Assembly (NCBI RefSeq): GCF_014636495.1
Contig: NZ_BMEM01000001.1
Location: 878,136 to 942,135 of the forward strand
Length of the DNA stretch: 64,000 nt
Source: Ornithinimicrobium tianjinense
GTDB taxonomy: Bacteria; Actinomycetota; Actinomycetes; Actinomycetales; Dermatophilaceae
Direction: 5' to 3'
The notes beneath the pieces were generated by a model. That model was not told where the DNA came from. It did not search any database and saw only the letters and a list, made by a program, of their open reading frames with translations. Numbering within the stretch: position 1 is the first letter of the stretch; each line of letters opens with the position of its first letter. Position numbers and translations under genes: made by a program. Shown here piece by piece: positions 36,216 through 45,970 of the stretch.

Positions 36216-36596
36216 GTGACCGTCACCCGTCAGTGCTCCAAGACCGCGTGCTCGCGCCCCGCGACGTCCACGCTGACGTACGTCTACGCCGAGCAGACCG
36301 CGGTGCTCGGTCCGCTGGCCACCTACGCCGAGCCGCACTCCTACGACCTCTGCGAGGACCACGCGACCAAGCTGACCGCGCCGCGCGGCTGGGACGTCGT
36401 GCGGCTCGAGCTGCCCGAGGGCCAGCCCCGGCCCCCGGCCGACGACCTCGCCGCCCTGGCCGACGCCGTCCGGGAGCACCGGGGTCACAGCTCGGTGGTC
36501 CACGTGGAGGCCGGCCTGCGCGACGGTGATCCGCCCATCGCCACGGTCACCGAGATCGCCCGACGGGGCCACCTGCGCGTCCTTCGGGACCGCTGA
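36216..36596 (+). CDS. DUF3499 family protein
   Basis: 126 residues. Opens TVTRQCSKTACSRPA with a CxxxxC pair, and DLCEDHA near residue 47 gives a third Cys with His, suggesting a small zinc-ribbon. The rest is a mixed helical region. The family is restricted to actinobacteria, is usually upstream of phosphomannomutase, and has no proven role. Start set at GTG 36216 because the longer open frame upstream lacks conservation and the -10 box spacing fits. Confidence 0.85.
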   Translation: MTVTRQCSKTACSRPATSTLTYVYAEQTAVLGPLATYAEPHSYDLCEDHATKLTAPRGWDVVRLELPEGQPRPPADDLAALADAVREHRGHSSVVHVEAGLRDGDPPIATVTEIARRGHLRVLRDR

Positions 36597-36639
36597 TCCG
36601 GCGCCGCTCCCGGCCGACGCCCGGGCTGCAGCGGCTCGG

Positions 36640-36645
36640 TAGTGT
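36640..36645 (+). promoter_or_regulatory. -10 box TAGTGT for manB
   Basis: TAGTGT, 8 bases before the GTG at 36654; the box overlaps an upstream in-frame GTG (36642), arguing against that codon as start. Confidence 0.5.
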
Positions 36646-36653
36646 TGTCTGAC

Positions 36654-38078
36654 GTGACAGCCGTAAGACTCGCCGACGTCGTGAAGGCCTACGACGTGCG
36701 CGGACTGGTCCCCGAACAGCTCAGCCCGCAGGTCGCGACGACTCTGGGCACCGCCTTCGCCCAGGTCGTCGTCCTGCCCGAGGGCGAGCGGGGCGTGGTG
36801 ATCGGCCACGACATGCGCGACTCGTCACCGGAGCTCGCGCGGGCCTTCGCCGCCGGGGTGGTGGCCCAGGGGGTCGACGTCACCATGGTGGGACTCTGCT
36901 CCACCGACGGGCTCTACCACGCCAGCGGCTCCCTGGGCCTGGCCGGCGCGATGTTCACCGCCAGCCACAACCCGGCGCGCTACAACGGGATCAAGCTGTG
37001 CCGCAGCGCGGCCCGGCCGGTCGGCCAGGACTCAGGGCTCACCGAGATCCGGGACCTGGCCCAGTGGCTGCTCGACCGGGGCGACCACCATCCGCCGATG
37101 CGCGCGGCCGTGCCGGGCACGATCACCGAGACGGACCTGCTCGACGACTACGCGGCATACCTGCGCTCCTTGGTGGACCTGCGCGGCGGGCGTCCGCTGA
37201 CCGTCGTGGTCGACGCCGGCAACGGGATGGCGGGCCTGACCGTCCCTGCGGTGCTGCAGCGCGGGGACCTGCCCCTGACCGTGGTGCCGCTCTACTTCGA
37301 GCTGGACGGCACCTTCCCGCACCACGAGGCCAACCCGCTCGAGCCGGAGAACCTGCGCGACCTGCAGGCCGCCGTGCTCGCGCACGGGGCCGACCTCGGT
37401 CTCGCCTTCGACGGCGATGCCGACCGGTGCGTCGTCGTCGACGAGCGGGGCGAGCCGGTGAGCCCGAGCGCCGTCACCGCGCTCGTGGCCGAGCGCGAGA
37501 TCCGCAAGGAGGTCGCGAGCGGCCGGCCCGCCGCGGAGGTGACCGTCGTGCACAACCTCATCACCTCGCGCGCCGTCGGGGAGACCGTGGACGCCCTCGG
37601 CGCCCGGGCGGTCCGGACCCGGGTCGGGCACAGCTTCGTCAAGGCGCAGATGGCCGAGCACGAGGCCGTCTTCGGCGGTGAGCACTCGGCCCACTACTAC
37701 TTCCGCGAGTTCTGGTATGCCGACACCGGTATGCTCGCCGCCCTGCACGTCCTCGCCGCGCTGGGGGAGCAGGACGCGCCGATGTCGAGCCTGGTCGAGC
37801 GGTTCGACCGCTACAGCGCCTCCGGCGAGATCAACTCCACGGTGGCCGACGTCGCGGCCGCGACGGAGCGGGTGCGTGCGTGGGCGCAGGACCGCGGCGC
37901 CGTCGCGGACACCCTGGACGGCCTCACCATGAGCCGGGAGGATGACCCCGTGTGGTGGTTCTCGCTGCGCCCGAGCAACACCGAGCCGCTGCTGAGACTC
38001 AACGTCGAGGCCGCGGACCGCACCACGATGGAACAGGTCCGGGACGACGTCCTGGGCCTCGTACGGCAGGAGCCCTGA
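36654..38078 (+). CDS. manB: Phosphomannomutase/phosphoglucomutase
   Basis: 474 residues. Interconverts hexose 6- and 1-phosphates for GDP-mannose and wall sugars. Active-site phosphoserine S104 in TASHNPARYNGIK, metal loop DGDADRCVVV near 255, sugar loop GGEHSAHYYFRE near 342, and phosphate-binding RPSNTEPLLRLNVE near 443 are all intact. Heads a run with the Trm112-like and SIS-domain genes, the order seen around manB in other actinobacteria. Confidence 0.95.
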   Translation: MTAVRLADVVKAYDVRGLVPEQLSPQVATTLGTAFAQVVVLPEGERGVVIGHDMRDSSPELARAFAAGVVAQGVDVTMVGLCSTDGLYHASGSLGLAGAMFTASHNPARYNGIKLCRSAARPVGQDSGLTEIRDLAQWLLDRGDHHPPMRAAVPGTITETDLLDDYAAYLRSLVDLRGGRPLTVVVDAGNGMAGLTVPAVLQRGDLPLTVVPLYFELDGTFPHHEANPLEPENLRDLQAAVLAHGADLGLAFDGDADRCVVVDERGEPVSPSAVTALVAEREIRKEVASGRPAAEVTVVHNLITSRAVGETVDALGARAVRTRVGHSFVKAQMAEHEAVFGGEHSAHYYFREFWYADTGMLAALHVLAALGEQDAPMSSLVERFDRYSASGEINSTVADVAAATERVRAWAQDRGAVADTLDGLTMSREDDPVWWFSLRPSNTEPLLRLNVEAADRTTMEQVRDDVLGLVRQEP

Positions 38079-38079
38079 C

Positions 38080-38289
38080 ATGTCACAGCCGCAGTACGAG
38101 CCCTGGGTCCGCGAGATCCTGCGCTGCCCCGTGGGGCTGCACGAGCTGGTCGACGTCGTCGACGACGAGGGCCGGCCCGCGCTGCAGTGCGCGGTGGACT
38201 GCGGCGCCCCCGGCCGTCGGCTCCGCTTCCCCGTCTCCGACGGGATCCCGGTGCTGCTGGCCGACGACGCGGTCGTCGTCACCGTCTGA
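38080..38289 (+). CDS. Trm112-like small zinc-binding protein
   Basis: 69 residues. Four cysteines: one in EILRCPVG near residue 15, and QCAVDC near 40, of which some form the zinc site; SDGIPVLLADDAV at the end is the Trm112/YcaR signature. Trm112 proteins stabilise partner methyltransferases or other enzymes; the partner here is unknown. Starts one base after the manB stop, so it is in the same transcript. Confidence 0.85.
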   Translation: MSQPQYEPWVREILRCPVGLHELVDVVDDEGRPALQCAVDCGAPGRRLRFPVSDGIPVLLADDAVVVTV

Positions 38290-38301
38290 GCAGGACCGGC
38301 G

Positions 38302-39603
38302 ATGGCCCCCTACATCGACGAGGCGCTCCTGGACGACCCGGAGGAGCTGAGCCGCAAGGACTCCCGGGCCACCCTGCGGGCGCTGGCCTCGGCGGGTGCC
38401 CAGGTGCGCGAGGCGCTCACCCTGGCCGCGGAGGCGGGGATCGACCGGCTCGCCGAGCACGACCGCCCGCGGTCGGTGCTCGTCGCGGCCACCGGTGGCT
38501 CCTCGATCGTCGCCGACATCCTGGAGCTGCTCGCCGAGCCCGGCTCGCCCGTGCCGGTCCAGGCACGACGCAACCTGCCGCTGCCGGGATGGGTGGGCCC
38601 GCTCGACCTCGTCGTGGCGGTCTCGCTGTCCGGGAGGGCGCCCGGGCCGCTCGCCGTGGCCGCCGAGGCCGCTCGTCGGGGGGCCTCGCTGCTCACCGTC
38701 GGCGCAGACGGCTCCCCGCTCGCAGAGGTGTGCCACCGCGCCCGCGGCATCCACGTCGGGACCGGACAGGCGACCCGGACCAGCTCGCGCACCGCGCTGT
38801 GGACACTGCTGACGCCCGTCCTCGTCGGGGCGGACCGGCTGGGCCTGCTCGACGCGCCGCTGCCGGTGCTGCAGCAGGTCGCCGACCGCCTCGACGAGCG
38901 CGCCGAGGAGATGCGACCGGCCTCGGAGGGCTTCGTCAACCCCGCCAAGCTGCTGGCCGTCCAGCTGGCCGAGACCGTCCCCGTCATCCTCGGCGACGGA
39001 CCGCTCGGCGGGGTCGCGGCCGCCCGGGCCAGCGCCATGCTCGCGCGGACGGCCCGGGTGCCGGCACCCTTCGGCGAGCTCCCCGACGCGGCCAGCGGCA
39101 TCGTGGCCTGCTTCGACGGCCCGTATGCCGGTCTCGCCCGGTCCCGACCCGGCACCTACGACGAGGGGCGCATCCGGCTGGGCGACATCGACACGAGCGG
39201 GTGGGAGCCGCACCACTTCGCCGAGCCCGAGGGTGAGCTGATGGAGCGACGGCGGGGGCCGGCGGCCGAGTCCGGGACGGGTGGTCGCGACATCTTCGCC
39301 GATCCCTTCCTCGACGGCCCTGCCGCGCCCCGGCTCGGGCTGCTCATGCTGCGCGACGCCCCGGTGACCCCGCCGACCCCGGCGTCCGTGGAGGCCGAGA
39401 CGCTCACCGACGCCGTCCTGACGACGGCCCGCGAGGCGGGCGTGACGGTGATGGAGGTCCGGGCGGGCCCGGGGGAGCACGTCGTGCGGCTCGCCGACCA
39501 CCTGGCCGTCGTCGACTTCACGGCGACCTACCTGGCGATCGGCCTCGGGCTGGACCCGTCGGTGAGCCCCCACGTGGCGGACCTGCGCGACCGGACCCGT
39601 TGA
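38302..39603 (+). CDS. SIS domain protein, bifunctional phosphoglucose/phosphomannose isomerase-like
   Basis: 433 residues. Two SIS sugar-phosphate-binding domains: SVLVAATGGSSIVADILEL (about 55-73) and a second around 225-370 with PVILGDGPLGGVAAARASAML. Matches the PGI/PMI-like protein downstream of manB in actinobacteria (Rv3256c-like, recalled). A true ManA (zinc isomerase) does not follow. Whether it isomerises mannose or glucose phosphate is not resolvable; the catalytic Glu/His set was not traced. Same transcript as manB. Confidence 0.85.
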   Translation: MAPYIDEALLDDPEELSRKDSRATLRALASAGAQVREALTLAAEAGIDRLAEHDRPRSVLVAATGGSSIVADILELLAEPGSPVPVQARRNLPLPGWVGPLDLVVAVSLSGRAPGPLAVAAEAARRGASLLTVGADGSPLAEVCHRARGIHVGTGQATRTSSRTALWTLLTPVLVGADRLGLLDAPLPVLQQVADRLDERAEEMRPASEGFVNPAKLLAVQLAETVPVILGDGPLGGVAAARASAMLARTARVPAPFGELPDAASGIVACFDGPYAGLARSRPGTYDEGRIRLGDIDTSGWEPHHFAEPEGELMERRRGPAAESGTGGRDIFADPFLDGPAAPRLGLLMLRDAPVTPPTPASVEAETLTDAVLTTAREAGVTVMEVRAGPGEHVVRLADHLAVVDFTATYLAIGLGLDPSVSPHVADLRDRTR

Positions 39604-39665
39604 CCCGACCCGTTGACCCGACCCGTCGACGTGGCCGCGGTCGCAGCCGTGCCACACTCGGGCGC

Positions 39666-40574
39666 GTGACAGACAAGGACGTCCCACGGCATACCCGGTC
39701 CGTGCGCGAGATCGAGGCAGGGATCGAGCGCGACCTGGCCCGCAACCTCTCCTACGGTGACTACCTCGACCTGCACACGGTCCTGGACGCGCAGCACCCG
39801 CGGGCCGTGCCGCCGCGCCACGACGAGCTGCTCTTCATCATCCAGCACCAGACCTCCGAGCTGTGGCTCAAGCTCATGCTCCACGAGCTGACCTCGGCCC
39901 GGCAGCTGCTGGCGACCGACGACGTGCAGCCGGCGCTCAAGCGCATCGCCAGGGTCAAGCACATCCAGCACACGCTCACCGAGCAGTGGTCGGTGCTGGC
40001 GACCCTCACCCCGAGCGAGTACGCCCAGTTCCGCCACTTCCTGGCGACCGGCTCCGGCTTCCAGTCCTGGCAGTACCGCGCGGTGGAGTTCTCCCTGGGC
40101 AACAAGAACCCCGAGATGCTCAGGGTCTTCGCGCACGACGCCGCCGTCCACGCCGAGCTGGACCGGCTGCTGCACGAGCCCAGCCTCTACGACGAGGTGC
40201 TGCGCCTGCTGGCCCGTCGCGGCCACCCGGTCCCGCAGGAGGTGCTCGACCGCGACGTGACCCAGCCCTACGAGAGCCACGAGGGCGTCGTCGACGTCTT
40301 CGCCGCCATCTACGCCGACCCGGCGCGGCACTGGCCCGAGTACCACCTCGCCGAGGACCTCGTGGACGTGGAGGACAACTTCCAGGTATGGCGCTTCCGT
40401 CACCTCAAGACCGTCGAGCGGATCATCGGCTCCAAGCGCGGGACCGGCGGGAGCTCCGGCGTGCCCTTCCTGCGGCGTGCGCTCGACCTCACCTTCTTCC
40501 CCGAGCTCTACGACGTCCGGTCCCGGATCCAGGACGTCACTCCCGACGGCTACCACGGAGGTGACGGCTCGTGA
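39666..40574 (+). CDS. kynA: Tryptophan 2,3-dioxygenase
   Basis: 302 residues. Heme enzyme opening the indole ring to N-formylkynurenine. FIIQHQTSELWLKLMLHEL (about residues 57-75) holds the distal His, FQSWQYRAVEF the substrate loop, and H246 in WRFRHLKTVERIIG is the heme ligand, followed by KRGTGGSSG. GTG 39666 is chosen as start; a weak CACACT box lies 7 bases upstream. Coupled to kynU by a 4-base overlap; kynurenine formamidase is not in the window. Confidence 0.94.
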   Translation: MTDKDVPRHTRSVREIEAGIERDLARNLSYGDYLDLHTVLDAQHPRAVPPRHDELLFIIQHQTSELWLKLMLHELTSARQLLATDDVQPALKRIARVKHIQHTLTEQWSVLATLTPSEYAQFRHFLATGSGFQSWQYRAVEFSLGNKNPEMLRVFAHDAAVHAELDRLLHEPSLYDEVLRLLARRGHPVPQEVLDRDVTQPYESHEGVVDVFAAIYADPARHWPEYHLAEDLVDVEDNFQVWRFRHLKTVERIIGSKRGTGGSSGVPFLRRALDLTFFPELYDVRSRIQDVTPDGYHGGDGS

Positions 40575-41830
40575 CCGAGCTCACCGCAGGGACGACCCCC
40601 ACGCGGGCGGACGCGCTCGCCCTGGACGCGGCCGACCCGCTCGGCGCGTACACCTCGCGTTTCGAGCCCGCCGAGGGGTTGGTCGCCTACTTCGACGGCA
40701 ACTCGCTGGGCCGGCCGGTCGCGGGCACAGCCGAGGCGGTGGCCGAGCTCGTGCGGGGCGCCTGGGGGACCCTCCTCATCCGCAGCTGGGACGAGAGCTG
40801 GCTGCCCTGGCCCGAGCAGCTCGGCGACCTCGTGGGCCGGGCGGCCCTCGGCGCGGCGCCGGGGCAGACCGTGGTCGCCGACTCCACGACCGTGCTGCTC
40901 TACAAGGTGCTGCGCGCCCTCGTCGACCACCAGGTCGCGCTGGACCCCGGTCGGACGGAGATCGTTCTCGACCGGGACAACTTCCCGACCGACCGCTACG
41001 TCGCCGAGGGCGTGGCCGCCGAGCGGGGGATGACGCTGCGCTGGATCGAGGTCGACACCGCCGCTGGGGTGACCCCGGACCAGGTCGGCGACGTCGTCGG
41101 TCCGGCCACGGCGGTGGTCCTGCTGTCCCACGTCGCCTACCGCTCCGGCTGGGTGGCCGACGCGGAGCAGATCACCCGCGTGGCCCACGACTCCGGGGCG
41201 CTGGTGCTGTGGGACACCTGCCACTCGGCAGGGTCGGTGCCGGTGCGCGCCGACGACTGGGGCTGGGACGCGGCGGTGGGCTGCGACTACAAGTACCTCA
41301 ACGGCGGTCCCGGCGCCCCCGCCCACGCCTACCTCGCGGCGCGGCTCCACGACATCCCCACGCTGCGGCAGCCGGTGCAGGGCTGGATGGGACGCCGCGA
41401 CTCCTTCCTCATGGAGCAGGGCTACTCCCCGGCCCCGGGTGTGCGCAGCCTGGTCAGCGGCACCCCGCCGGTGACCGGCATGGTGCCCTTGTGGCTGTCG
41501 CTGCAGATGCTCGAGGAGGCCGGCATCGAGGCCGTGCGCGCCAAGTCGCTGCTCCTCACCGACCTCACCCTCGCCGTGGTCGACGCCTGGCCCGACGAGC
41601 TCGGCGTCGTGGTCGCCAGCCCGCGCGACCACGAGCGGCGCGGTGGCCACGTCACCCTCCGCCACCCGGACTTCGAGGTGGTCAACCGGCGGCTGTGGGA
41701 GCGCGGGGTGATCCCCGACTTCCGCGCCCCCGACGGCCTGCGGGTCGGCCTGGCGCCGTTGTCCACCACCTTCGTCGAGGTCTGGGACGGCCTGGCCGCG
41801 GTGCGCGAGGAGCTCGAGGCGGCGCGCTGA
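40571..41830 (+). CDS. kynU: Kynureninase
   Basis: 419 residues. PLP enzyme splitting kynurenine to anthranilate and alanine. The PLP lysine is K241 in CDYKYLNGGPG; DSTTVLLYKVLRAL, LSHVAYRSG, WDTCHSAGSVPV and a C-terminal RVGLAPLSTTF follow the family. With kynA it forms a two-gene tryptophan breakdown unit. GTG start overlaps the kynA stop (GTGA). In the equivalent mycobacterial segment I do not recall these genes, so they look like an insertion between the SIS gene and ahcY. Confidence 0.94.
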   Translation: MTELTAGTTPTRADALALDAADPLGAYTSRFEPAEGLVAYFDGNSLGRPVAGTAEAVAELVRGAWGTLLIRSWDESWLPWPEQLGDLVGRAALGAAPGQTVVADSTTVLLYKVLRALVDHQVALDPGRTEIVLDRDNFPTDRYVAEGVAAERGMTLRWIEVDTAAGVTPDQVGDVVGPATAVVLLSHVAYRSGWVADAEQITRVAHDSGALVLWDTCHSAGSVPVRADDWGWDAAVGCDYKYLNGGPGAPAHAYLAARLHDIPTLRQPVQGWMGRRDSFLMEQGYSPAPGVRSLVSGTPPVTGMVPLWLSLQMLEEAGIEAVRAKSLLLTDLTLAVVDAWPDELGVVVASPRDHERRGGHVTLRHPDFEVVNRRLWERGVIPDFRAPDGLRVGLAPLSTTFVEVWDGLAAVREELEAAR

Positions 41831-41855
41831 GGCGTCCGACGTGCAGACTGGGGCC

Positions 41856-42938
41856 GTGACGACGACCCGGCCCTGGGTGCTGCACGTGGACCTCGACCAG
41901 TTCATCGCGGCGGTCGAGGTCCTGCGCCGCCCGGAGCTCGCCGGGCGGCAGGTGGTGGTGGGGGGTCGGGGCGACCCCACCGAGCGGGGCGTCGTGGCGA
42001 CGGCGTCCTACGAGGCACGCGAGCTCGGCGTCGGCTCGGGCATGCCCCTGCGCACCGCTGCGCGCAAGGCCCCCGACGCGGTCTTCCTGCCGCACGACCG
42101 CGAGGCCTACGAGGCCGCGTCCGCGGAGGTGATGGCGGTGCTCCGGGGGCTGCGCCACCCCGGTGCGCGCGTGCAGGTGCTGGGCTGGGACGAGGCCTTC
42201 GTCGGCGCGACGACCGAGGACCCGGAGGCCCTCGCGCGCGAGATCCAGGGTGAGGTGCTGCGGCATACCGACCTGCGCTGCACGGTGGGGATCGGCGACT
42301 CGACCGTGCGGGCCAAGAACGCCACCGTGTTCGGCAAGCCCGGAGGGACCTTCCGGCTGACCCGCGAGAACTGGCTGACCGTCATGGGCCCTCGCCCCAC
42401 GCGGGACCTGTGGGGCGTGGGCCCGCGCGTCTCGGCGCGGCTCGCGGCGCACGACATCCTCACCGTCGACCAGCTTGCGCACGCGGACCGGGAGGTCCTC
42501 GTGCAGGAGTTCGGCCCGCGCATGGGGCCGTGGTACCTCCAGCTCGGTCGCGGCGAAGGAGCGAGCGAGGTGGACGACACGCCGTGGGTGGCCCGCGGTC
42601 ACAGCCGCGAGCAGACCTTCCAGCGCGACCTGGAGGAGCCGGAGCAGGTGCGGGCGGCGGTGCAGGAGCTGGTCGCGGCGGTGCTCGACGACGTCGCCGC
42701 GGAGGGACGGCCGGTGGTGCGGGTCACGCTCAAGGTCCGCTACGCGCCCTTCCTGACCCGCAGCTACGGCCGCACGATCCCCGCCACCGACGACCGGGCC
42801 ACGGTGACGGCGGTGGCCCTGACCCTCGCCGGGCGGGTGGACCCCGACCGTCGGGTGCGGCTGGTGGGCGTCCACCTGGAGATGACGATGCCCGACGGTG
42901 CGCGCGAGGGGACCACGCCGACGCGATCGGCCTGGTAG
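41856..42938 (+). CDS. dinB: Y-family DNA polymerase (DinB/Pol IV-like, atypical)
   Basis: 360 residues. LHVDLDQFIAAVEV (first catalytic Asp) and LGWDEAFVG near residue 106 replace the usual SIDEAYLD; both the Asp and Glu remain, so catalysis is possible. VGIGDSTVRAKNATVFGKPGG and LWGVGP (thumb hairpin) are typical. It aligns with an actinobacterial DinB subgroup with altered active-site context. No recognisable beta-clamp peptide at the C-terminus. GTG 41856 (CAGACT 6 bases upstream) is preferred over GTG 41841. Translesion synthesis is expected. Confidence 0.85.
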   Translation: MTTTRPWVLHVDLDQFIAAVEVLRRPELAGRQVVVGGRGDPTERGVVATASYEARELGVGSGMPLRTAARKAPDAVFLPHDREAYEAASAEVMAVLRGLRHPGARVQVLGWDEAFVGATTEDPEALAREIQGEVLRHTDLRCTVGIGDSTVRAKNATVFGKPGGTFRLTRENWLTVMGPRPTRDLWGVGPRVSARLAAHDILTVDQLAHADREVLVQEFGPRMGPWYLQLGRGEGASEVDDTPWVARGHSREQTFQRDLEEPEQVRAAVQELVAAVLDDVAAEGRPVVRVTLKVRYAPFLTRSYGRTIPATDDRATVTAVALTLAGRVDPDRRVRLVGVHLEMTMPDGAREGTTPTRSAW

Positions 42939-42946
42939 GCCCCGAC

Positions 42947-42952
42947 TAGCCT
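42947..42952 (+). promoter_or_regulatory. -10 box TAGCCT for mtr
   Basis: TAGCCT, 6 bases before the GTG at 42959. Confidence 0.55.
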
Positions 42953-42958
42953 GACGGG

Positions 42959-44464
42959 GTGACGGACAGCACGCACTACGACCTGATCATCCTCGGCTCC
43001 GGCTCGGGCAACTCCCTGGTCACCAGCGAGATGGAGTCGCGACGCACGGCGGTCGTGGACCGTGGCGTCGGGAGCGAGGGTGCCTTCGGCGGCACCTGCC
43101 TCAACGTCGGCTGCATCCCGACCAAGATGTTCGTGTATGCCGCGGAGGTCGCCTCGACGGTCCGCGACGCCGCCCGCTTCGGCGTCGACGCCACCCTGGA
43201 CGGGGTGCGGTGGCGCGATATCCGCGACCGGGTGTTCGGCCGCATCGACCCGATCAGCGAGGGCGGGCGCGACTACCGCCGCGACGCGGACCACACCGAC
43301 CTCTACCTCGGGCACGGGCGGTTCGTCGGTGACCGCGAGGTGGAGGTCGTCATCACCCGGCCCGGCGGGCGGCACGAGGTCGGGACCCGCCACCGGATCA
43401 CGGCGGACCAGGTGGTCGTCGCGACCGGGGCGCGGCCGCGGGTCCCGCAGGTGGTCCTGGACGCGGGGGTGCCCTTCCACACCTCCGACAGCGTGATGCG
43501 CATCGACGAGCTGCCGGCCAGCATGGTCGTCGTGGGGGGAGGTGTCGTCGCGGCGGAGTTCGCCCATGTCTTCTCCTCCCTCGGCGTGCGGGTGTCGGTC
43601 GTGACGCGCTCGAGCCGGATGCTCCGGGGCGTCGACGAGGAGATCTCGCAGGCGTTCACCGACCTCGCCCGGCAGGCGTGGCACCTGCACACCGACGCCC
43701 GCCCCACGGCGGTGCGCGCCGGCGGCGAGGGCGTCGAGCTGGACCTGGCGGACGGCGCGACGGTCACCGGAGAGCTCCTGCTGGTGGCCACCGGTCGCAC
43801 CCCCAACAGTGACGACCTCGGGCTGGAGCGCACCGCGGTCCGCACCCACGACGACGGCCGGGTCGCCGTCGACGAGCACGGCCGCACCGACGCGGCGGGC
43901 GTCTGGGCGCTCGGCGACGTCAGCTCGACCTACCAGCTCAAGCACGTCGCCAACCACGAGGCGCGCGTCGTGGCCCACAACCTGGTGCACCCCCAGGACC
44001 TGCGCACCGTCGACCACCGCTACGTGCCGGCCGCCGTCTTCACCCATCCCCAGGTGGCCACGGTCGGGCTGAGCGAGGCGGGGGCGCGCGAGGCGGGGTA
44101 TGACGTGACCGTCAAGGTCCAGCGCTACGGCGACATCGCGTACGGCTGGGCGATGGAGGACACCACCGGCCTGTTCAAGCTGGTCGGCGACCGCCGCACC
44201 GGCCGCCTGCTCGGTGCCCACGCGATGGGTCCGCACGCCTCCAGCCTCATCCAGCCGGTCATCCAGGCCCTGAGCCTGGCCGGCCCGGAGGGCGGACCGA
44301 CCGCGGAGCAGCTGGCGCGGGGGCAGTACTGGATCCACCCGGCGCTCTCGGAGGTCCTAGAGAACGCCCTGCTCGGCCTGGACGTCCAGCCCTTCCACGA
44401 CGCGACCGCGGAGTACGACCCGGCCGGCGAGCACGAGGGGGGCACACCGCTGGACGTAGCATGA
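42959..44464 (+). CDS. mtr: Mycothione reductase
   Basis: 501 residues. NADPH flavoenzyme that keeps mycothiol reduced. Redox pair C47/C52 in [17 protein letters not shown] start [17 protein letters not shown]-binding [16 protein letters not shown] near 185, and the C-terminal [13 protein letters not shown] holding the catalytic His. Closest to the mycothiol-specific branch of glutathione-reductase-like enzymes. The ATGA overlap with a possible ahcY start suggests partial coupling. Confidence 0.95.
   Translation: MTDSTHYDLIILGSGSGNSLVTSEMESRRTAVVDRGVGSEGAFGGTCLNVGCIPTKMFVYAAEVASTVRDAARFGVDATLDGVRWRDIRDRVFGRIDPISEGGRDYRRDADHTDLYLGHGRFVGDREVEVVITRPGGRHEVGTRHRITADQVVVATGARPRVPQVVLDAGVPFHTSDSVMRIDELPASMVVVGGGVVAAEFAHVFSSLGVRVSVVTRSSRMLRGVDEEISQAFTDLARQAWHLHTDARPTAVRAGGEGVELDLADGATVTGELLLVATGRTPNSDDLGLERTAVRTHDDGRVAVDEHGRTDAAGVWALGDVSSTYQLKHVANHEARVVAHNLVHPQDLRTVDHRYVPAAVFTHPQVATVGLSEAGAREAGYDVTVKVQRYGDIAYGWAMEDTTGLFKLVGDRRTGRLLGAHAMGPHASSLIQPVIQALSLAGPEGGPTAEQLARGQYWIHPALSEVLENALLGLDVQPFHDATAEYDPAGEHEGGTPLDVA
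44457..44462 (+). promoter_or_regulatory. -10 box TAGCAT for ahcY
   Basis: TAGCAT lies 7 bases before the ATG at 44470 and within the end of mtr. This favours 44470 over 44461 as start. Weaker than the other boxes because the sequence is also coding. Confidence 0.4.
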
Positions 44465-44469
44465 GCAGC

Positions 44470-45948
44470 ATGTCCGACGCCATGACGACGACCCTCGACC
44501 ACAAGGTCGCCGACCTGTCCCTCGCCGAGCGGGGCCGCCACCAGATCCGGCTGGCCGAGCACGAGATGCCCGGTCTCATGGCGCTGCGCGAGCGGTTCGG
44601 CGACCAGCGGCCGCTCGAAGGGGCCCGGATCGCCGGCTCCCTGCACATGACGGTGCAGACGGCCGTGCTCATCGAGACGCTGGTGGCGCTGGGCGCTCAG
44701 GTGCGCTGGGCCTCGTGCAACATCTTCTCCACCCAGGACGAGGCCGCGGCGGCCGTGGTCGTCGGCCCGGACGGCACCCCCGACGACCCCCGCGGCGTTC
44801 CGGTCTTCGCCTGGAAGGGCGAGAGCCTGGAGGACTACTGGTGGTGCACCACGCAGATCATGCTGTGGCCGGGGGAGGGCCCGAACATGATCCTCGACGA
44901 CGGCGGTGACGCGACGCTCCTCGTGCTCAAGGGGCGCGAGTGGGAGCGACAGGGCGCGGTGCCGAGCCCGGAGCCGGAGGACTCGGACGAGTGGAAGGTG
45001 ATCCTTCAGACCGTGCGTGCCGGGCTGTCCGAGCACCCGACCCGCTGGACCGACGTCGCGGCGGGCATCCGCGGCGTGACCGAGGAGACCACGACCGGGG
45101 TGCACCGGCTGTACCAGCTGCACGAGGCCGGGCAGCTGCTCTTCCCGGCGATCAACGTCAACGACTCGGTGACCAAGAGCAAGTTCGACAACACCTACGG
45201 ATGCCGGCACAGCCTCGTCGACGGGATCAACCGCGCCACGGACGTGCTCATCGGCGGCAAGGTGGCCGTGGTGTGCGGCTACGGCGACGTCGGCAAGGGC
45301 TGCGCGGAGGCCCTGCGCGGGCAGGGCGCGCGCGTCATCGTCACCGAGATCGACCCGATCTGCGCGCTGCAGGCCGCGATGGACGGCTACCAGGTCGCGC
45401 GCCTCGAGGACGTCATCTCCCAGGCCGACTTCGTCGTCACGGCCACCGGCTGCAAGGACGTGGTCACGGCCGAGCACATGCGGCGCCTGAAGGACAAGGC
45501 GGTCCTGGGCAACATCGGTCACTTCGACAACGAGATCGACATGGCCGGCCTGGCCCGCGTGCCCGGGGCCCGACGCACCGAGATCAAGCCGCAGGTGCAC
45601 GAGTGGACGCTGCCGGCCGAGAGCGTGGACGGGCAGGAGCGCGGGGAGCGGTCCTTCATCGTCCTGTCGGAGGGGCGGCTGCTCAACCTGGGCAACGCGA
45701 CCGGCCACCCCAGCTTCGTCATGTCGACCAGCTTCACCAACCAGGTGCTGGCCCAGATCGAGATCTTCACCCGGCCGCAGGACTACCCGGTCGGGGTGCA
45801 CACGCTGCCCAAGGCCCTGGACGAGGAGGTGGCGCGCCTGCACCTGGAGTCGGTCGCCGCGCACCTGACCGAGCTCACCAAGGAGCAGGCCGCCTATCTC
45901 GGGATCGACGTCGCCGGGCCCTACAAGCCGGACCACTACCGCTACTAG
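44470..45948 (+). CDS. ahcY: Adenosylhomocysteinase
   Basis: 492 residues. Splits S-adenosylhomocysteine to adenosine and homocysteine. [28 protein letters not shown] (catalytic Lys/Asp near residue 230), NAD site [20 protein letters not shown], and the C-terminal KPDHYRY that contacts the neighbour's NAD are intact. It carries the insert of about 40 residues usual in bacterial/plant enzymes. ATG 44461, which overlaps mtr, is an alternative. Followed 22 bases later by mtrA, an ancient arrangement. Confidence 0.95.
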   Translation: MSDAMTTTLDHKVADLSLAERGRHQIRLAEHEMPGLMALRERFGDQRPLEGARIAGSLHMTVQTAVLIETLVALGAQVRWASCNIFSTQDEAAAAVVVGPDGTPDDPRGVPVFAWKGESLEDYWWCTTQIMLWPGEGPNMILDDGGDATLLVLKGREWERQGAVPSPEPEDSDEWKVILQTVRAGLSEHPTRWTDVAAGIRGVTEETTTGVHRLYQLHEAGQLLFPAINVNDSVTKSKFDNTYGCRHSLVDGINRATDVLIGGKVAVVCGYGDVGKGCAEALRGQGARVIVTEIDPICALQAAMDGYQVARLEDVISQADFVVTATGCKDVVTAEHMRRLKDKAVLGNIGHFDNEIDMAGLARVPGARRTEIKPQVHEWTLPAESVDGQERGERSFIVLSEGRLLNLGNATGHPSFVMSTSFTNQVLAQIEIFTRPQDYPVGVHTLPKALDEEVARLHLESVAAHLTELTKEQAAYLGIDVAGPYKPDHYRY

Positions 45949-45970
45949 ACGCACCGACAGGAGGCAGCCG

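Noticed and set aside
39596-39632. Direct repeat CCGTTGACCCGAC x2 at the end of the SIS gene
   Set aside because: Two short copies crossing the stop codon; likely a local slippage product with no further copies seen.
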